A program made the translations under genes and the position numbers. Shown here piece by piece: positions 21,709 to 23,044 of a stretch of 23,044 bases of DNA (position 1 is the first letter of the stretch; the number at the start of each line of letters is the position of its first letter). A model generated the notes under the pieces. It was not told the origin of the DNA. It searched no databases and saw only the letters and a program-made list of their open reading frames with translations. The DNA is taken from positions 1-23,044 of IMG/VR virus record IMGVR_UViG_3300006738_000094; one strand, given 5' to 3'. The DNA is from a virus.

Positions 21709-23019
21709 CTAAAAATTTAATAAACCTACAATCTGATTTACAGGTGCAAAAGCTCCTGTAAACTTGTAAGTATTACCTTTATATTTAAACACTATACCTT
21801 CTGATGGTACAACTGATGATAATCCACCTATTTTTTCTAATTTACTTAACTGTTGTTTTAAAGTTTCTATCTTTTTAATATCACCACCACTTTTTACTGT
21901 TTTAATTGCATTAATTACATCTTTTCTTATTTTTTGCACTGCAGTCTTAGGTGATGCTGCTAAATAACCACTTATATTCTTTAATATCTCTGCACCCACA
22001 TCAAAAAACAATACTTCAAACGGTTTCATATTCTGTTTTACCCATTTTTGATGATCGTTTTTATCAAATGCAAGTGCCCAATTTAAAAATTCTTTATTCT
22101 TTATATCTTTTTTCATCATTTGTACTTTATACGATTTATCAAGGAAAGCCCATCTTTTAGTCAAATTAACTAAAACTCTATTTGATATTTTATACTTATG
22201 TTGTTTTGACGCATTAAAGATAAATTCTTCCCAAAATGACTGATGATATTTAGATAATGTATCATTGTCTTTTAATTTGTATTGATTTTGTAACTTCTTT
22301 AATTTATTTAAATAAACTTTTTTCTTTTTCCCAAAATCTTGTACTTTAGGTACTTCTAAAAAGTGTGGTTTACCTATCGCATAATGTTTTTGTACATGCT
22401 GATTAACCTGTTTAATCATTCCCGCTAACATACGAGCTGAATCTTTAGCTTGTCCTATCGCAGTACCACTTTCATTATATTCCAATGTCCCATGAAATAC
22501 TATTTGAGCTTTATCATAATCTATTACATTAGCAGATGCTGGATATATAACTTCAAGATTCATCCATCTTTTACCGTTACCAAAAACTTTTTCTTTTTGT
22601 TTATCTGACAATGAACTTATAGATTTATTTAAATCTTTCATTGCAAAAACAAAAGCATCTTTAATATCACCTCTACCTGCAAATTTAGAGGCGACACCTT
22701 TAATATCCATTGCTGTTGAACCGAAATTCTTTAACTGACCTTTGTTTCGTGCTGTAACTAACTTTCCTTTTACCCAAGAAACCATTAGATTCTGACCATC
22801 AAGTTTCTCAGTAACATTATCTTCACGACTAAGCTGACCACCGAGTCCTATAATAACTATGTTCTTTAAATCTGAAAATGTAAGATTTTTGTCATCAAAG
22901 GGATGATTCATATGTCCATATGCTCCGCCCATTAATAATAACTCCTTTCCGTTATACGGTTTATTTGTAACTAATAGATTTACATATTCTGTTAAATCTA
23001 ATTTTTCTTTCATTGACAT
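21709..23019 (-). CDS. Polynucleotide-ligase-like nucleotidyltransferase (start may lie beyond window)
   Basis: 436 residues from ATG 23019. Nucleotidyltransferase motifs appear in order: motif I EKLDGQN (71-77, likely adenylated Lys72), motif Ia ARNKG (90-94), motif III-like MNLEVIYP (153-160), motif IIIa-like IVFHGTLE (173-180), motif IV EGIVFKY (408-414) and motif V-like YKFTG (418-422). This is the order of ATP-dependent DNA/RNA ligases and capping enzymes. Between IIIa and IV is an unusually long, basic, helical stretch of more than 200 residues. Before motif I is YGHMNHPFDDKNLTFSDLK (34-52). No Shine-Dalgarno precedes ATG 23019, and the frame remains open upstream to the window edge (ENDAYDKK before Met1), so the true start may be outside. 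L-T-E at 9-11 could be a gp21-type site. Activity is not proven. Confidence 0.8.
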   Translation of the reverse strand: MSMKEKLDLTEYVNLLVTNKPYNGKELLLMGGAYGHMNHPFDDKNLTFSDLKNIVIIGLGGQLSREDNVTEKLDGQNLMVSWVKGKLVTARNKGQLKNFGSTAMDIKGVASKFAGRGDIKDAFVFAMKDLNKSISSLSDKQKEKVFGNGKRWMNLEVIYPASANVIDYDKAQIVFHGTLEYNESGTAIGQAKDSARMLAGMIKQVNQHVQKHYAIGKPHFLEVPKVQDFGKKKKVYLNKLKKLQNQYKLKDNDTLSKYHQSFWEEFIFNASKQHKYKISNRVLVNLTKRWAFLDKSYKVQMMKKDIKNKEFLNWALAFDKNDHQKWVKQNMKPFEVLFFDVGAEILKNISGYLAASPKTAVQKIRKDVINAIKTVKSGGDIKKIETLKQQLSKLEKIGGLSSVVPSEGIVFKYKGNTYKFTGAFAPVNQIVGLLNF

Positions 23020-23044
23020 CTTTTTATCATATGCGTCATTCTTC

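Noticed and set aside
1-23044. tRNA genes, CRISPR array, insertion sequence or attachment site
   Set aside because: No cloverleaf-like element, spaced direct repeats or transposase was seen; almost all space is filled by late genes.

Overview
The window is part of the late (virion assembly) region of a T4-like myovirus. Every convincing gene lies on the minus strand, so gene order below runs from high to low coordinates. The DNA is AT-rich, intergenic gaps are a few bases to about 140 bases, and many neighbours overlap through TAATG or ATGA junctions. A phage-encoded ribosomal protein bS21, the low GC and the marine-type fibre repeats (GSTxFGDTxDDxxxFTGSL) suggest a marine phage. A pelagiphage of the HTVC008M type (SAR11 host) is a reasonable guess, but the sequence alone does not prove the host.

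Layout: (1) 23044-20784: a gene with polynucleotide-ligase/nucleotidyltransferase motifs, a zinc-ribbon coiled-coil protein and a small structural-type protein. (2) 20782-17338: large terminase (gp17) and portal (gp20). (3) 17280-15766: three small genes in the place of the T4 core genes 67/68. (4) 15757-15143: prohead protease gp21. (5) 15129-11338: a tightly coupled run of seven genes of unknown function, most with a short N-terminal leader ending in a gp21-type cleavage site ([L/I]-x-E). (6) 11260-9870: a decoration-like protein, a coiled-coil core-like protein and bS21. (7) 9732-6908: scaffold gp22 and major capsid protein gp23, closed by a strong terminator. (8) 6777-3451: neck proteins gp13-like and gp14-like, then a gp15-like tail terminator fused to a fibre-like domain. 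(9) 3439-1: a free-standing copy of that fibre-like domain, a small zinc-ribbon/NUMOD3-like protein, and the first 740 codons of a large fibre gene running off the window.

How the parts fit: gp20 nucleates the prohead; gp22 and the small core proteins form the scaffold inside the gp23 shell; gp21 cuts scaffold, gp23 and leader-bearing proteins; gp17 packages DNA; gp13, gp14 and gp15 close the head and join the tail. The most interesting part is the seven-gene run after gp21 (plus neighbours). It reads as a cargo set of capsid-internal proteins, targeted and trimmed like T4 internal proteins IPI-III, and includes a 587-residue modular protein with repeated cleavage-like motifs. A repeated AT motif (+ strand ATAAATAT) in six intergenic gaps is a candidate promoter element whose orientation is puzzling.

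No tRNA, rRNA, CRISPR array, insertion sequence or attachment site was recognised. No non-coding stretch exceeds 300 bases.
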